A stretch of 64,000 bases of DNA from Membranipora membranacea. Taxonomy: Eukaryota; Bryozoa; Gymnolaemata; Cheilostomatida; Membraniporidae. Shown piece after piece: positions 35,901 through 48,023 of this stretch. Both the position numbers and the translations under genes were made by a program. Location of the stretch: assembly GCA_914767715.1 (NCBI GenBank), contig OU612069.1:23743387-23807386 (forward strand), given 5' to 3'. Under the pieces are notes generated by a model. It saw only the letters and a list, made by a program, of their open reading frames with translations, was not told the origin of the DNA and did no database searches. The first letter of the stretch is position 1; the number at the start of each line of letters is the position of its first letter.

Positions 35901-38900
35901 GGCCTTCAGTAGCTATATTACTGCTACTAGGGCCTGGCTATTTTCGCAAGTCCTCTGTCTAAGTAAAGCTAATTATGCTTTTCCAGATATAAAGTTTGAA
36001 GTTTGTTTATTGCCTAAATTCTAATATCTATCCTGTGATAGGTTGATAGCATCGAATGTACAGCACATACATGGAAAAATAATAATAAAAGGAGTCTGAG
36101 CTGCATTAGTTAAAAAATCGCATATAAAATTCAAAAAAGGTATTTTGTCTTTTGGTTGTTCTACACTTGGATGGCCTATATTTATCTATTTTTGCTCTAC
36201 GAGCAGATGTTCTGTTTGTGTTTATTTTAATACGAGAGTTCAAGGGGTGATTATCGTTGTCAGCTATTCTAGTGAAATGTTCACTGCAAGTGGTGTGCAG
36301 GAATGTTGTGATGGGTGGCAGTGCTAGATGGTCCAGCCTCTGCTCGTAGTTGTCAGAGAATGGCAGCACAATATGGAGTTCAGTGGTTGAAACCTTTAAT
36401 AACTTATTAATTTCAGGTCCGCCACAAAAAGTTATAACTAGTCAACCAAGGGATTATTGCGGGCTACATTCAATGATTATTCTTGTAATCTAATATTGTG
36501 TGATATCTTTCCTATAATGGAAGCAAAACCAGTTTAATTGATATTTTCTCACCTCTTTTAATGAAAAGAAACACACGACCTAAGAGTTAGTGTATCTCAA
36601 TTCATTTGGTTACATCCATAGACTTGGTAATAAACCCGCAACTAAAGGCCTCGGTGCCTCAACGCCATATAGTTCCCTGTGTAGGTTACACCTCAGTTCT
36701 CACATTGTGACCGTTTATATCATGTGAGTATATGTTGTATATTTGTAGGGATCGTCTGCAGGCCTCTCTATCGGAGAATGGACTACTACAGGATGAGATA
36801 GATAAGCTATCACTTAGACTAAACAAACAGAACACAGACTACAACAACAAGGAGTCTGTACTCAGACAGAGAATAGATCAGTTAATGCTAGAAAACTCTG
36901 TCATATCTTCAGAGCATAACTCAGCTATCAGCCAGATGTCTCAACATACGGAGATCATGACGCAAACATTCAAACAGCAGGTAAAATATAGTGATAACAA
37001 TCGTCTTACTTTGAAGAGATACATCTTTGGCTTATCTAGTGACTAGTAACTATCATATTGTGTATTCTTTTGTGGATAAGAGTTTATCGGGGACGGGGTA
37101 GGGAGGTGTCTGAATTCACATTTCCGTGATGTTTTTAAGGTACACAAATTTTTTAATTTCATCGTACGGCGAATGACAACAATTAGAGTTTTGTTTTTTT
37201 TTCATTCTGCCTTGAGGGCCTAGGCCCTATATGTATATATTAGGAACCAGCTTACATATACTAGATACATAATTGTGCTAGAATGAGACGGTTCTTGAAT
37301 CAAAATATTTTGTTAGCTTTGTAATCGTAATGTGGCGCAATTTGCTGTTTCATATTAGCATTGGATAAATATGAGTGGTGAGTGGGCTGACAATGATGGT
37401 GTTAGAAAGCCTTATAGGCTTTAGGTAGTGTATTAAATACTAATTCCAGTATGCTGACATATGGTTGAAAAGACAGCTTAGAAGATAAAAGTATTTTACT
37501 GGAAACTATTAGGCAGACACTTGATATTCACTGCCGTGTTACCTGGCTCCCCTCTCAACACTCACAAACACTGACTCATGTTAAAATAGCTATAATAGTT
37601 TTAACAAAGGATAGCATAGATAATTACTGGTCTGATGGATTTAATAGCAAAGAGACAAAATATAATGGTATAAACATTAGAGTATTTGCATCAACTAAAA
37701 CTGTCCCAATACAATAATCCGATCCACAACATCACACTACACTATCTAATATCCATATTGACTTGATTCCTTTTTTCTTCAGATGCAGACGAGTCAGTCA
37801 GAACATGAGTCACACATAAACAGCCTCAACTTGAAAATAGATCGTCAGATAGACGAGAAAAACTCTCTTATAGTGGAGGTTCAAAACTTACGTCAGCAGG
37901 TCTCCGGCAGCACCAAATCGTCTACTGATCAGGTACCCTAGATATTTTATCATATTTAATCATTTATATGATTTACTGGAGGCCTAAATTTTGAGGGCAC
38001 TCAGTATATTTATAGAATTGAAATCAATGCATTACGGGGTAAAATAGTATTGATGCTAGGGAAGGTCCGTGCTACAAAAGAGCCAGCAAAGTATTATTGT
38101 CTATTAGAGCTGCAAGCCTGCCGCTATTGCTAATCCTGATAAAAGTATTTTAATAATGATTTGCAAAGGTATTTCGCTTTTTTACTTTTTCACACAGGAA
38201 AATATGACTCAGGTTGGACCGTCATGAATGTTTAAATCTTTCTTATTAATCTTTTCGGGTCTTAAAGACCCACTTTAGATCTCTTAATTTCGCCAGCTTC
38301 TATATCTGCAAACCAATTCATGATGCAATATTCATTTAGATCAGTGAAAGAGGGAGTTCATTGTTTAGATTAATGTGAGCGAGGAGTTGACTCATTAATG
38401 TGAGGGAAGGGGATGCTGATGCTTATACAATGACTTTTTCGCTTTTTCTCTCATACTCAAATAAAGCTTCTCACCTTCTAATACTATTATCAATACAGCA
38501 CTCAGCTGGTCTCATCAAGCTTTAGTTATAACAAACTCTCCTAACTCCGAACTAGCAATTTACATCAACTCTAATAATGATGGTTGACATTTGAATGAAA
38601 GCTTATTCTATTTGTAATAGTTCGAGAAGTTAGAGAGGTGATCAATATGGGGTTTGTCACATTATTTCATGCTCACATATTTGTTTCTCTGTTTTAGCTG
38701 AAATCATCAAAACAGCACCGCAGACAAACCTCATCACCAAACCTAGCCTCAGCTCCTGATGCCAAATATATTACCAGAGAGTCAGGGGAGGGTATGGAGC
38801 ACCCTCAACCAGTGAAGGTGACTACAGGCATGCCACAGGTATAGTATAGTGAAGCTTCATTGATGGACTTACGCTTTTCCCTTTCAGATATTAATCTAAT

Positions 38901-41051
38901 GCTCGGTTCACATTGTCCCAGATGACACTAGGAGGCCATCCCAGATGCTTATCCCAGTCACATTATAACATTCATCCAAGATAGCCATCCCAGATAGCCA
39001 TCCCAGTCAATGTGAACCAGAAGATGACACAATCCCAGACTGTCTGGGTCCGTCTGGGATAGCATCGGGAAAGTTTTACGCTTACAAACTTTCCCGATGC
39101 TATCCCAGACGAACCCAGACAGTCTGGGATTGTGTCATCTTCTGGTTCACATTGACTGGGATGGCTATCTGGGATGAAAGTTATAATGTGACTGGGATAA
39201 GCATCTGGGATGGCATCCTAATGTCATCTGGGACAATGTGAACCAAGCATTAGATATAGCAAATGATTAGGAAATTTTAAACCTCTTTAAACCTCTGGTC
39301 AACCAGGGTCAACTGAATGCTGAATTCAGCTGAAAGCTGAATTTATAAATCAAGCCTAATATTGCTTTTCTCAACAATAATTTTGTAAATTCAGAAAAAC
39401 ATCGTTGAGATGAGAATTTGGGTCGATATAAGTGATAACAAAATGTCAAATGCCATGGGGCCGCCACGAACTCATTGATTAATATTCAACAGTATCAATA
39501 CAGTTGACTGTATCTTTTGTTGAGTAAGCTAGCACATTGCTGATTTTCTCCTAATCTGATTGCAGCAGAGCCCGTCCAGCTCCTCGGCTCCCGGCTCTAA
39601 CACTCTTGTAGGTCTGGAGGCTCTCCTCTCTCCACACTCACAGGATGATGATAACATGTCAGTGATCAGTGACACAACGTCACAGCGTGACTCAACGTCA
39701 CAACAGACCGCACAGGAAGTAGATAAGCTGAAAACGAGGCTGCAGTTATCAGAGAAACAGGCCGAGCATCTCAGAGAGGTATGAGCGGTGCTATCAGTAG
39801 GGTTAGATAAGTACTCTATCAGTTGTTAGTTCATGTCTGCGCAGATATGCAGCTGCCTTGACCCACTTGCAACAGTCGGCAAGACACTAGTTATTTAAAC
39901 TGTTATTTAGTGAGATGCTATATGAGATATTTTACAGATGTAGATGTAGTTTTATTAGTGTCATAAGCAGAACAACCAGGCTTTGGGACAGTTTATTTCC
40001 CACAAGCATTCGATTTGTAAACTTGCCATTCTTATTTTATATTACAGTTATATTGTATATAACAGTTACTCAATGAACGAATTTTATTACAGTTACTGAA
40101 TGACAGCGAGGCTACTTGTCTGAGATATAACGAACAGGTCAAGATACTAAAACAGGAGATCAGAAGATTAGAATCTAATCAACAAAGAGAAAACTCTATA
40201 TCTAATATGGAATATCTCAAAAATATTGTATATAAGGTAATATAGTATATATCATAATGGAATTGTTTAGGATGCAACACCATACACAAAGTAACATATA
40301 TGAAAAATCCAAAGACCATGCAGAGTTTATTATGTCAGTCATCTTCAACATTCTAGCCTGGTATTTACCTTGGATTCTCACATATATACCGGTATTTTCA
40401 CCCTCAGTGTTTTTTCACTATAACACTTGGTTGTAGTTTTTAAGTTTGGAAGCGGGAGATGAGAGAACACGCCTACTTCCTGTTTTGCACACAATGCTGA
40501 AATTTACGGACGATGAGTTATCCAAACTTCGAATGTTAGCTGCTGCCGCAGGTTAGTGTGTAATATCAGGGTGTTGTGTGCAGGCTGGCTGGCAGGCTGG
40601 TATACTGTGTATGTGTAGGTCGGTACACTGTGTGTGAACTGGTTCCTTGTATATCCTGCTTACTCATTGGTCTGTATCAGTTAACAGGTTCAAACTCTGC
40701 TCAGGTTGATTGTATTGTAGTAGAATTGCATGGTCAGCATGGAATAAGGTAGATAATAAAATGCTAGTCACGTGGCTTCTCGTAAGTAGCCACATGACAA
40801 GGCTAATAAAATGCTACTATCATCAACCTGGTAAAGTTTTCGCACTAATACTAATGCTGTATAATAAACAGTCACAGCATGAATACTTGTATGTAATATG
40901 GAGATATATCTCATTGTTGTCGTGCTGTTGCTCACTGATCTTTAATATCACGATTATATGTTATGTAGGTACAGAGGAGGCTGCAGGAGGAGGACAATCA
41001 CAAGGATCCTGGTCTGGTTATCTACACAGATGGACTGGGTTCTCATCTTAG
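17905..41051 (+). CDS. GCC2: GCC2 / GCC185 trans-Golgi golgin with C-terminal GRIP domain, 30 coding exons
   Basis: Exons: 17905-18040, 18222-18353, 18886-19097, 19440-19607, 20437-20605, 21226-21398, 21770-21904, 22669-22800, 23111-23308, 23569-24199, 24476-24618, 25076-25256, 25758-28840, 29105-29215, 30033-30110, 30761-30949, 32224-32331, 32650-32775, 33350-33512, 33688-33750, 33994-34172, 34622-34801, 35231-35364, 36749-36980, 37783-37932, 38698-38838, 39566-39778, 40093-40236, 40437-40551, 40969-41051. Phases agree throughout; the sum is 7,902 bases, about 2,633 residues. The N-terminus KLESLSKEDLIKFSKRQ and the later blocks SLMDLEIADFER and YKVRVHSVLKQQ match vertebrate GCC2. The end, MEYLKN...FLSLEAGDERTRLLPVL...SWSGYLHRWTG, is the GRIP domain that binds ARL1-GTP at the trans-Golgi, with a GCC-type tail. 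Nearly everything between is coiled coil, as expected of a tether for endosome-to-Golgi vesicles. Human GCC2 is about 1,684 residues; the excess lies largely in the 1,027-codon exon 13. Weak points: donor GTCTGA after 22800 and the limits of 33688-33750. Confidence 0.9.
19659..20138. mobile_element. MITE-like inverted-repeat element, copy 2, in a GCC2 intron
   Basis: Same termini and inner repeats as 11902-12410: gacagttttctgag at the left, ctcagaaaactgtc at the right, and shared blocks such as 'agagggttattttgaaaaccgct'. About 480 bp. The flanks (GTGATA, TGTATC) do not show a clear target duplication. Confidence 0.8.
20758..20822. repeat. Short imperfect inverted repeat in a GCC2 intron
   Basis: About 22-base arms (tcgttccccaatggctcact against gagcgattggtgaacga) around 21 AT-rich bases, with roughly 19 of 22 positions pairing. 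Confidence 0.65.
25758..28840 (+). other. GCC2: GCC2 exon 13, a single 3.1-kb coiled-coil exon
   Basis: This exon is 1,027 codons long, while most other exons of the gene code for 12-80 residues. It starts with an acidic segment (DEDPDENEIENG), then a His/Arg-rich helical part (about 25800-26000), then long heptad-patterned Glu/Gln/Lys-rich helix. It is more GC-rich than the flanking introns. Splice sites on both sides are strong (tttag, gag/gtgagt). I recognise no vertebrate GCC2 counterpart for its first 150 codons. Confidence 0.8.
28538..28705 (+). repeat. GCC2: Two tandem 28-residue coiled-coil repeats in GCC2
   Basis: Two 84-bp copies code for SQSE(N/D)(H/Y)VQ... followed by SGQSETEKAEITRLL or SSQSETQKAEITRLI. 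Twenty-eight residues are exactly four heptads, so duplication keeps the coiled-coil register. A partial third copy follows (DQSVTQQSEIDRLS). Confidence 0.85.
29275..29316. repeat. 8-bp tandem repeat in a GCC2 intron
   Basis: About five copies of gtctctgg. Confidence 0.9.
30247..30399. repeat. 15-bp minisatellite in a GCC2 intron
   Basis: About ten tandem copies of ttagctagtgttata, with a block of central copies sharing the variant agctagcgtt. A related single copy recurs near 30520. Confidence 0.95.
31460..31474. repeat. Run of 15 C
   Basis: A homopolymer of 15 C bases followed by a short duplication of gccacgttactcc. It may be length-variable or a sequencing artefact. Confidence 0.8.
31937..32180. 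repeat. Pair of degenerate 78-bp direct repeats in a GCC2 intron
   Basis: 31937-32014 and 32103-32180 share agatcaaagt, agggtactag and acaaacattaaa / acaaacactaaa with conserved spacing. A partial inverted copy starts near 31770 (cggagggttgatgtggttta). It looks like an old repeat family. Confidence 0.65.
34800..34905 (+). repeat. Purine-rich (GGGAGA)n-like tract at a GCC2 intron start
   Basis: About 105 bases of almost pure A/G directly after the donor of the exon ending at 34801, with an imperfect 45-bp internal duplication of 'gggtgaagggagagggaggg'. Such G-runs often act as intronic splicing enhancers, and quadruplex or triplex structure is possible. Confidence 0.75.
38897..39252. repeat. 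356-bp foldback built of 'ccagat/ctggga' words in a GCC2 intron
   Basis: Arms of about 170 bases meet around a short centre near 39077-39087. The inner 90 bases are almost perfect complements (gcatcgggaaagttt / aaactttcccgatgc); the outer part has small gaps. The arms carry repeated catcccag words. The ends taatgct...agcatta are inverted. No protein is encoded. Confidence 0.9.
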
Positions 41052-42650
41052 TATTAACTTACTACTCCGGACAGAGTATAGAGATAACCTCTCACTTCAT
41101 AATATGAACTATAGACAGATGAATCATGCCTTCAGTTCTATAACTGTCACCGTATGATGGAAGGATATGGTTTGTCATCATAATCACACCAAAATGACGG
41201 CTAGTAACGGCAAAACAACAATGAAATTTTTTCCTTATTATATAAGGGCATGTTATGGTTAGGGGGAGCATCTTGCATTTCACCATTTCATTCTCGCACA
41301 GTCAAACAAATTGTATCAATGATATCCATTAGAATGCTTGGTTTTATTATTTTGAGATAGTAACGGCCGTATTTGGAGTTATCTCTATGCACTAAATGGT
41401 AATATATTATATTATTATCATGTTATATACTGCCTTCACTTACATTCCCTTGGGTGGTGATGTGTTTCATTTTCTATTTTAATGTAATCTTTCTCGGTTA
41501 GTACCGTATCCATCTGGTCACTATTTATGGTTGTTGGTCATGTGATCTCATGTTTAAGATTTATCTCCCCCGAGTTTCTGACAAAATTCCTCTCATTTTC
41601 TGTGCAATCATTTAATTTTCCTGCCAATTTTCTATCGTATTTGATTTGGAAGCTTACGTTTATCGCTCTGCAAGCTTTGATAAAGAATTAATGTTATGGT
41701 GAAGAGGTTAATTTAACAAGCTTTTAGAAACTGGATCTGAACATGACACTGGTGGGGTAGCTCCGATAAATGACATAATATAATAAATGATAATATAAAA
41801 CTGTTGCCTACTGTTATTTATTACAAAGATGAAGGTCACAGTTACGCCAATAAATGAGCATGGCAGATAGATCCCTAGTAATTTATGCCGATCTTGAGCT
41901 GATACTAGTATGCCCTATTTACTAAGGCAAATTAAACTAAGACTAGGTAGTAGCTGCGTGACAAAGCTTCCTGACCACTACTATGGCCGTAGCTTCACAT
42001 TTTAGCCATGATTCTAGAACAACCCTACAAGTGGCCTCAATCAAAATAAATTATAAATGTGGCAAAGTTTACCCATAAGTTATTTCATAGGTTTCAATGG
42101 TAATCAAAGTGAATTCGAAGCACAGATTTAGCATCTTGGAGTCAAACTACTAGGGCTTGATTCTTATGTGGATATTTAGAGAAGAATCAGTTCTAGGGAG
42201 AATAGAGTCATGGTGTGCGAAAATGTAGAGGTGTGGAAAATATTTAGGCCTCAGGGGCTTGAAAAGCTCAGAACTCCAGACTGCCCATAGTATTATGAGT
42301 CATGAACCATATATGGTGAAATAAAAAAGTCACTTCAAAATATTCAGGTATAGTCTATAAATGGATGGCTAAAAAATACAGTATGTCATTCCGTGTTCCT
42401 CCGGTTAAATTTTCACCATTTATAAATAGGATGATTTTACATATTATGTGGACAGAGGAGAGCGTTATAATGTTTGCAGAGAAAAAGCTGGAGGATAATA
42501 CAAAGATGATCTAAAGCTTTCCCTTGTAAACTCTTCATAATAGCTTCACGTATAGCTTCCTATTGGCTAGCAGTGCATAGCTGCTGTAGCTTGAATGGTA
42601 ACCAGTTCTCATAATTCAGCCGGGCGACGAACAGTTATGTTGACAAGCTA
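41052..42650. other. GCC2 3' untranslated region and intergenic sequence
   Basis: A plus-strand AATAAA at 41782-41787 (and another near 41845) would give a 3' untranslated region of about 750 bases. The rest, to about 42650, shows no gene or repeat I can support. Confidence 0.5.
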
Positions 42651-45600
42651 GTACACTTTGAGTACAGATTTTATTCTACTCAGTTATATTATCAAGTTGA
42701 GGATTATTGGCCTTGAGTGAAGAGCTTGACCTGTTTTACTGGTGATTGATCTAAATATATATGTGCTCTACTCTTCTTGTGGTTGTAACTGGTAAGTTAT
42801 CGATGGAGAAATTCTAGATCGCGTACATCTTACTATCTACTTTGTCAAGAGGTTTTGGATTGCAAATGTTTACTTGATCCAAAAAGTGTATTGTTATAAG
42901 ACTGACAGTTTAAATTGATGTGAAATTGACTTTGGAAAGGTTTGTTTAAAAGGCTGGATTCAATTAAATCCATTGTGTTAATAGCAACAGTTTACCAGTA
43001 ATTGGTATGGAAATAATTGCAATAAATGGTGAGCTTCATTTTGCCCCTTTTATTTTAGACAAGCTGCTGACTGTGATGACTGTCCCATAACAGCGTTACG
43101 TCAATAACACTCCAGATCATCTAATGAGGAAGCAGAGAAATTGATCAACTGGATAATTTAGCATTAGACGATAAACACTCTTATTTTGCCAAGGACACAT
43201 ATATTTGGTGAGTTGATGCACAACGTTCCAAAAACCACAATGTTATCAAGCACAACTGTTAGGATATGCTGTATTGTGTAAGGGGAGAATCTATAAATTA
43301 ATGTAAAAACATTTACCGCCATGTTTAAGGATATACAGCCTCGTAGCATCCAACAGGTCAACAGGTATTTTCATGCCTAAATATTACATTGAATTTTTTG
43401 AAGCGGAGAATCCTATTGTCGAAAGCAATTCAATGCTGTTAAGTTTAGAGCGGAAGCATGTGCCATTTATCATCTCTCTTTCTCTTGTGTCAAAGAAGCC
43501 CTAGTGAAGTGGAGAGTGGTTCATGAACCTCTGCTGACTTTGCACTTCAGCTACCTTGGTATATATAGTGCCATTCACTTGAATACCTGTGTGTTGTGTA
43601 ATGATATATGTACTACTGTATGTTATATTTATCATGGTGATTACCATTTTAACCCTTTGCTTTGTTATAGGTTTGTTTAGTTCATATCAATGAAGAATGA
43701 ATGAGTTCCCAAGTATACACTTTGTTGTCCTACTACAAAGAGTTCCATGATATGGTATGGATGATGACACAAGGAGCGCTGCCAATATAAAAAGGTGAGG
43801 GTAATTTTCTTACCCCAACTATCCACCCACTAACTGAAAAAGTGAACCAATTTTAAAGAACTGCCAACTGTAGTGTGAAAATCAACAGCTTATTATTTAC
43901 CTTATTCAATGCTTTCAGTGAGAATGTAGAAAGGACAGAATATTAATTGCCTGATGAATACAGAATTATAGTAATAAATGTCGTGTTTGAATCTACCCTT
44001 GTATTTTCAGATATGCTCTTTAATGGCCAATTGAAGTGACTACCGAACGCCTGCTGCCCTTTTGTGCCGACTGGGACAGTAATAGCATGATGTCATTATC
44101 ACCCGGAGGCCCAGAACACACTAAATAATGAGAAAGCAGAACATATAAATAACTAGAAGTCTTGTCTCTTATTTGGCCAAGGAATCACAACTTTGGTGAG
44201 TTAATATCGCATAACCTTCCAATAACTGCCATGTCTACCAGGTAGGGCATGTTGTGCTCAAACAGGGGAGACTTGGTACCTCAGAATAAATTGCAATTTT
44301 AATTGCAAAATTTTCGATTCCCAGTGACATACAACCAAGTAGCATCTACCACGACCTGCCTGTAGGCTCCCTGTATTTTTCTTATGTTGACAATCCTGTT
44401 GCCAAAAGCAATTCAATACAATCATTTTCCCTTCAAAATGTACCAAAGTACTATGTACCAATAGAAGCTGATAGTGGTTGAAGAACCTTGGCTGTTCTGC
44501 ACCCAAGCTGCCTTGAATATTATATATTCATTTATGTAATGATGACTACCTTTTAAACCCTGTACTCTGTTTTGTTCATTACAGAACAACCTGGATAATC
44601 CCCACACAGTCCAAATGAGGTGAACACAAATACGATATGCACAGGTATACAAACAGCCCTAAGCACCTGGTAAAAATATGGATTAACCTTCAATCTAACG
44701 AGGTGAGAGTTGTGTTCTTCCCTCAACATGTCAGCTCTGCCATGAGACGAATGATTAATATAATAGTAGTTTTTAAAATCATCCATATCCAGCATAACAA
44801 AAAATAAGCTTTTCTGAGTTTGCAACTTGTCGATTGGGCGAAATACAATACAATATTTGTCCTCATTTCAGGATAGAAAGAGCAGTCATTCAAGATTCCA
44901 AGTTTGCTTTTGGCGACATTTTCAGTGTTAGCTCCCGGTGCTTTCTCAGGGAAACACCTGTTAACAGCGAAGAAGAAACTGACATATCAACACATGAGAT
45001 TCCTCCATTTGTTCTCTACAGTCTCTATAACACACCTGCGCTGGTAAGACATCAATGCATAAAAATGTTTTAGATGAGAGCATTTTAGTAAAGAGTATAC
45101 TTGCAGGATTCTATCTGCAAGATCTCCAAAACTTTTTGCAGCCAACCGAGCTAAGTTTGAAGCCCAAATATATTTTTGTGGCTTTCCATTATCATGGTTC
45201 TACAATGGAATACAATGAAATCTCTTTGCATCCATTTGAGCGCTTTTTAAACTAATTCTGCTATTCGATAATCATTGTCACTTATTTTGTAGCTTATTGA
45301 TGATAGCTAATAGCCTAATAGCTGCCTAATCTGTTTCTACAAACAGCGCACTGAATGCAGTTGGAAAACTGAAAACTTGAGACTAATAGCTGGAGCTGTT
45401 TTACTGGTGTTAAATCTCCATATATCTGCTTTTGATTCTTCAGGTGCGTAACGGTAAATTATCTGTGAAGAAGTTCTTAATAGGATAAGTTTCTCAAACT
45501 GCAAAGGAAATTATCGACAGGTTTTTGTTTGTGTGGAATCACATTATAAGGGTGATCGATCAAAGTTGGCTTAAATTCACCGATTTCTGCACTGCCTCTG

Positions 45601-46888
45601 TTTAATCAATTGTTGAAGCCATGAATATGGGGTTTTCTAATTTACTGCCTATATTTTTAGATAAACTGTTAAATTGCTGTTTACAATGACCAATGTGCAG
45701 CTGCTGTAATTAGCAATGACTGTAACGGTAACAGAGAACCAGGACACGCATGACATGATTGTGGAAGCCGACAAACTAATAAACTAGAAAACTGAGCGTT
45801 AGATGAAACTCACTATCATTTCGATAAAGAAACACTGGTGAGTTGATATAATTTCCAACAACACGACTGTTATAGGACATGCTGTGTTGTATACGGGAAA
45901 TGTTAATATTGTATAAATGTCTATTATGACGATTACCATTTTAACACCTGACCTTGATTTATTCTTTCCATAGAATGGTATTGATGACGTCAAGCGTATT
46001 GTGGGGCTAAATTTCTGAAGAGTCTCACAGTCACGGTCCTAACAAGCACAACCAGTACGCTATGGACAACCTGACAACAATTGTTACAGGGTAACAGGAC
46101 ATTCCAGGACAAATGATTGATGCATATACTAATTCTGAAAATCAACCTTATTCACTATCACCATTACAAAATACAAAGAGTTAAAGAGTTAACCCCGAAA
46201 CATTTTGCAGTCAATCAAGCTAAATTATCATTGTTCAACAATGGAATCTAACAAAATCTTCTTGCATCCATATGAGTCAACCAGTGTCTAGTTTGAATCT
46301 GCTACTGGAATAGTCATTATAGCTAAATTTTGTAGCCTATGGGATATAGCTGATAGCCTAATAGCTAAGCCTCTTGTATAGCTGCTAGCTGTTTTAACAT
46401 ACAGTGAAGTAATCTCCTTGGCTTCATTTTTGATGCTAGTAAGAAATGAAAATTATCTTATCGAAAGGTTTTCGTCCAACATATCCATTGCTATTAAAAA
46501 ATTCAAATTGTGTGGTACCACGTTATAAATTTGTTTTATCAAGGTTGACTTCAGTTTATCGGTTTCTGCTGTTGCCCCAATTTTTCTAAATTGAAGGCAA
46601 CAATAATAGTGAGTTTGAACTTTTCTCTCACATTTTAGATCAGCTGTTAAATGGCATGGCAGTTAAAAGGACCAATGAACGCCTGAAGCTCTTAGTTATG
46701 ACTGTTACGATAACATCATGGTGTCGAGGACTCTCCGAGAACCAGGACACACTTTAGAATGCGGACCCGAGAATTGCCTAAACTTGAAAACTGAGAAAAT
46801 TGGACAAAATCGACTATTATTTGGATAAACAAAGACTGGTGAGTTGATATCGCATCACCTTTCAAGGACCACAATGCCCAAATTCTTC

Positions 46889-47456
46889 ACTCAGAAAAAG
46901 ATGAGGTGGATTATCTTGTCAGACCAAGAATGCAAAGAGGGTCCCAACAAAGAGAACAACATAGCAGAGGCTGCACAGATGCTGCCATCGACTGGATACA
47001 CCCTTGAGACATCCGAGGTACATGCCATGAAATTTTTCTTGCTCGTTGTTCAGAACACAAATGGTCCTGTTATCCACATTCGTAGAACTGTTGGGTTGTC
47101 TAGGACTTCACCAGTGGGAAAATATGTGCTAGATAAACATTGGCTGATAATTTGCCGTGCTCGATCGGCTCAAGATCAAGACCTAAAGCCCGGTTGTCCA
47201 ACATATCAGTTTTAATACCTGCCGGATTGAAATATAAACCCCACCATCGATGTATTGTCATTCTGACCTAAAATTCCAGGCTAAAACGACCGTACCCTTC
47301 CCCACTCCAGAATATCAGCATGTCGGTCCTGATTGGCTAGCCACCATGTATGAGCAAAAACTCAATGGTATACATGCCGATGAAATGGGACTTTGCGAGA
47401 CTATACAAACCATCGCTCTATTGGCGCATGTTGCTTGCGATCACGGTGGGTTGTAG
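46889..47456 (+). pseudogene. SRCAP/Domino-like ATPase fragment with altered Walker A motif
   Basis: Two adjoining segments resemble the start of the SWR1-class ATPase. The first codes NIAEAAQMLPSTGYTLETSEV, matching the block just before the helicase core in SRCAP/Domino. The second, from about 47265, codes [20 protein letters not shown], then [20 protein letters not shown]. In active enzymes motif I reads DEMGLGKT; here it is DEMGLCET, so the ATP-binding Gly-Lys is lost. There is no long continuation downstream. SRCAP-type enzymes exchange histone H2A.Z into nucleosomes; this copy cannot. Confidence 0.75.
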
Positions 47457-47975
47457 CAGTCGCAACAATATTTTACCTTATTACCAAATTACCAAATTGT
47501 AATCCTAAGAACTTTGAGTTTATCCCTGTTCACGCAGCATGATGACGGTACAGTCATGAGTGCTTTATTTAAAGCAACGGAAAATAAAATATTAAGAATA
47601 GAATAAAACACATCTTTCTTTCTCTTACGACAAGAAAGAAAATGGAGAGTGTTTGGTGAACACCTGCTGATTTTGCACCCCAGCTGACTTGACGCTAATA
47701 TTTATTTTCAATTTACCATTTTAACCCCTGGCCTTGTTTTAGTTCGATTCTGTCCCGAAGGATGAAGAATTTTCCCAAGTATCGATGGCGAACAAGCAAT
47801 ATCCAGTCAAATAGTAAGCAAATTGAAGAGAACCAGTGCTTTATGCACACACGCCCAGGCAGCCCAGACTACCTGATATCAGTATGGATGACACAAGAAG
47901 ACCTGCTTATATAACAATGTTAGAGTTGTGTTCTTCCCTCTTTTACTGGGCTCTGACCAGCAAAAATTGTTCCAG

Positions 47976-48023
47976 TTGAGCCAGGGAGAATGGAATCCAT
48001 TCCATTCTCCCTGGTTGAGCCAA
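47976..48023. repeat. 30-bp palindromic insertion with 9-bp target duplication
   Basis: The palindrome gggagaatggaat-cc-attccattctccc lies between two copies of gttgagcca. The paralogous spot after the module C copy at 50187-50368 (about 50427) has a single gttgagcca followed by the same downstream sequence, so the palindrome is an insertion. Confidence 0.85.
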
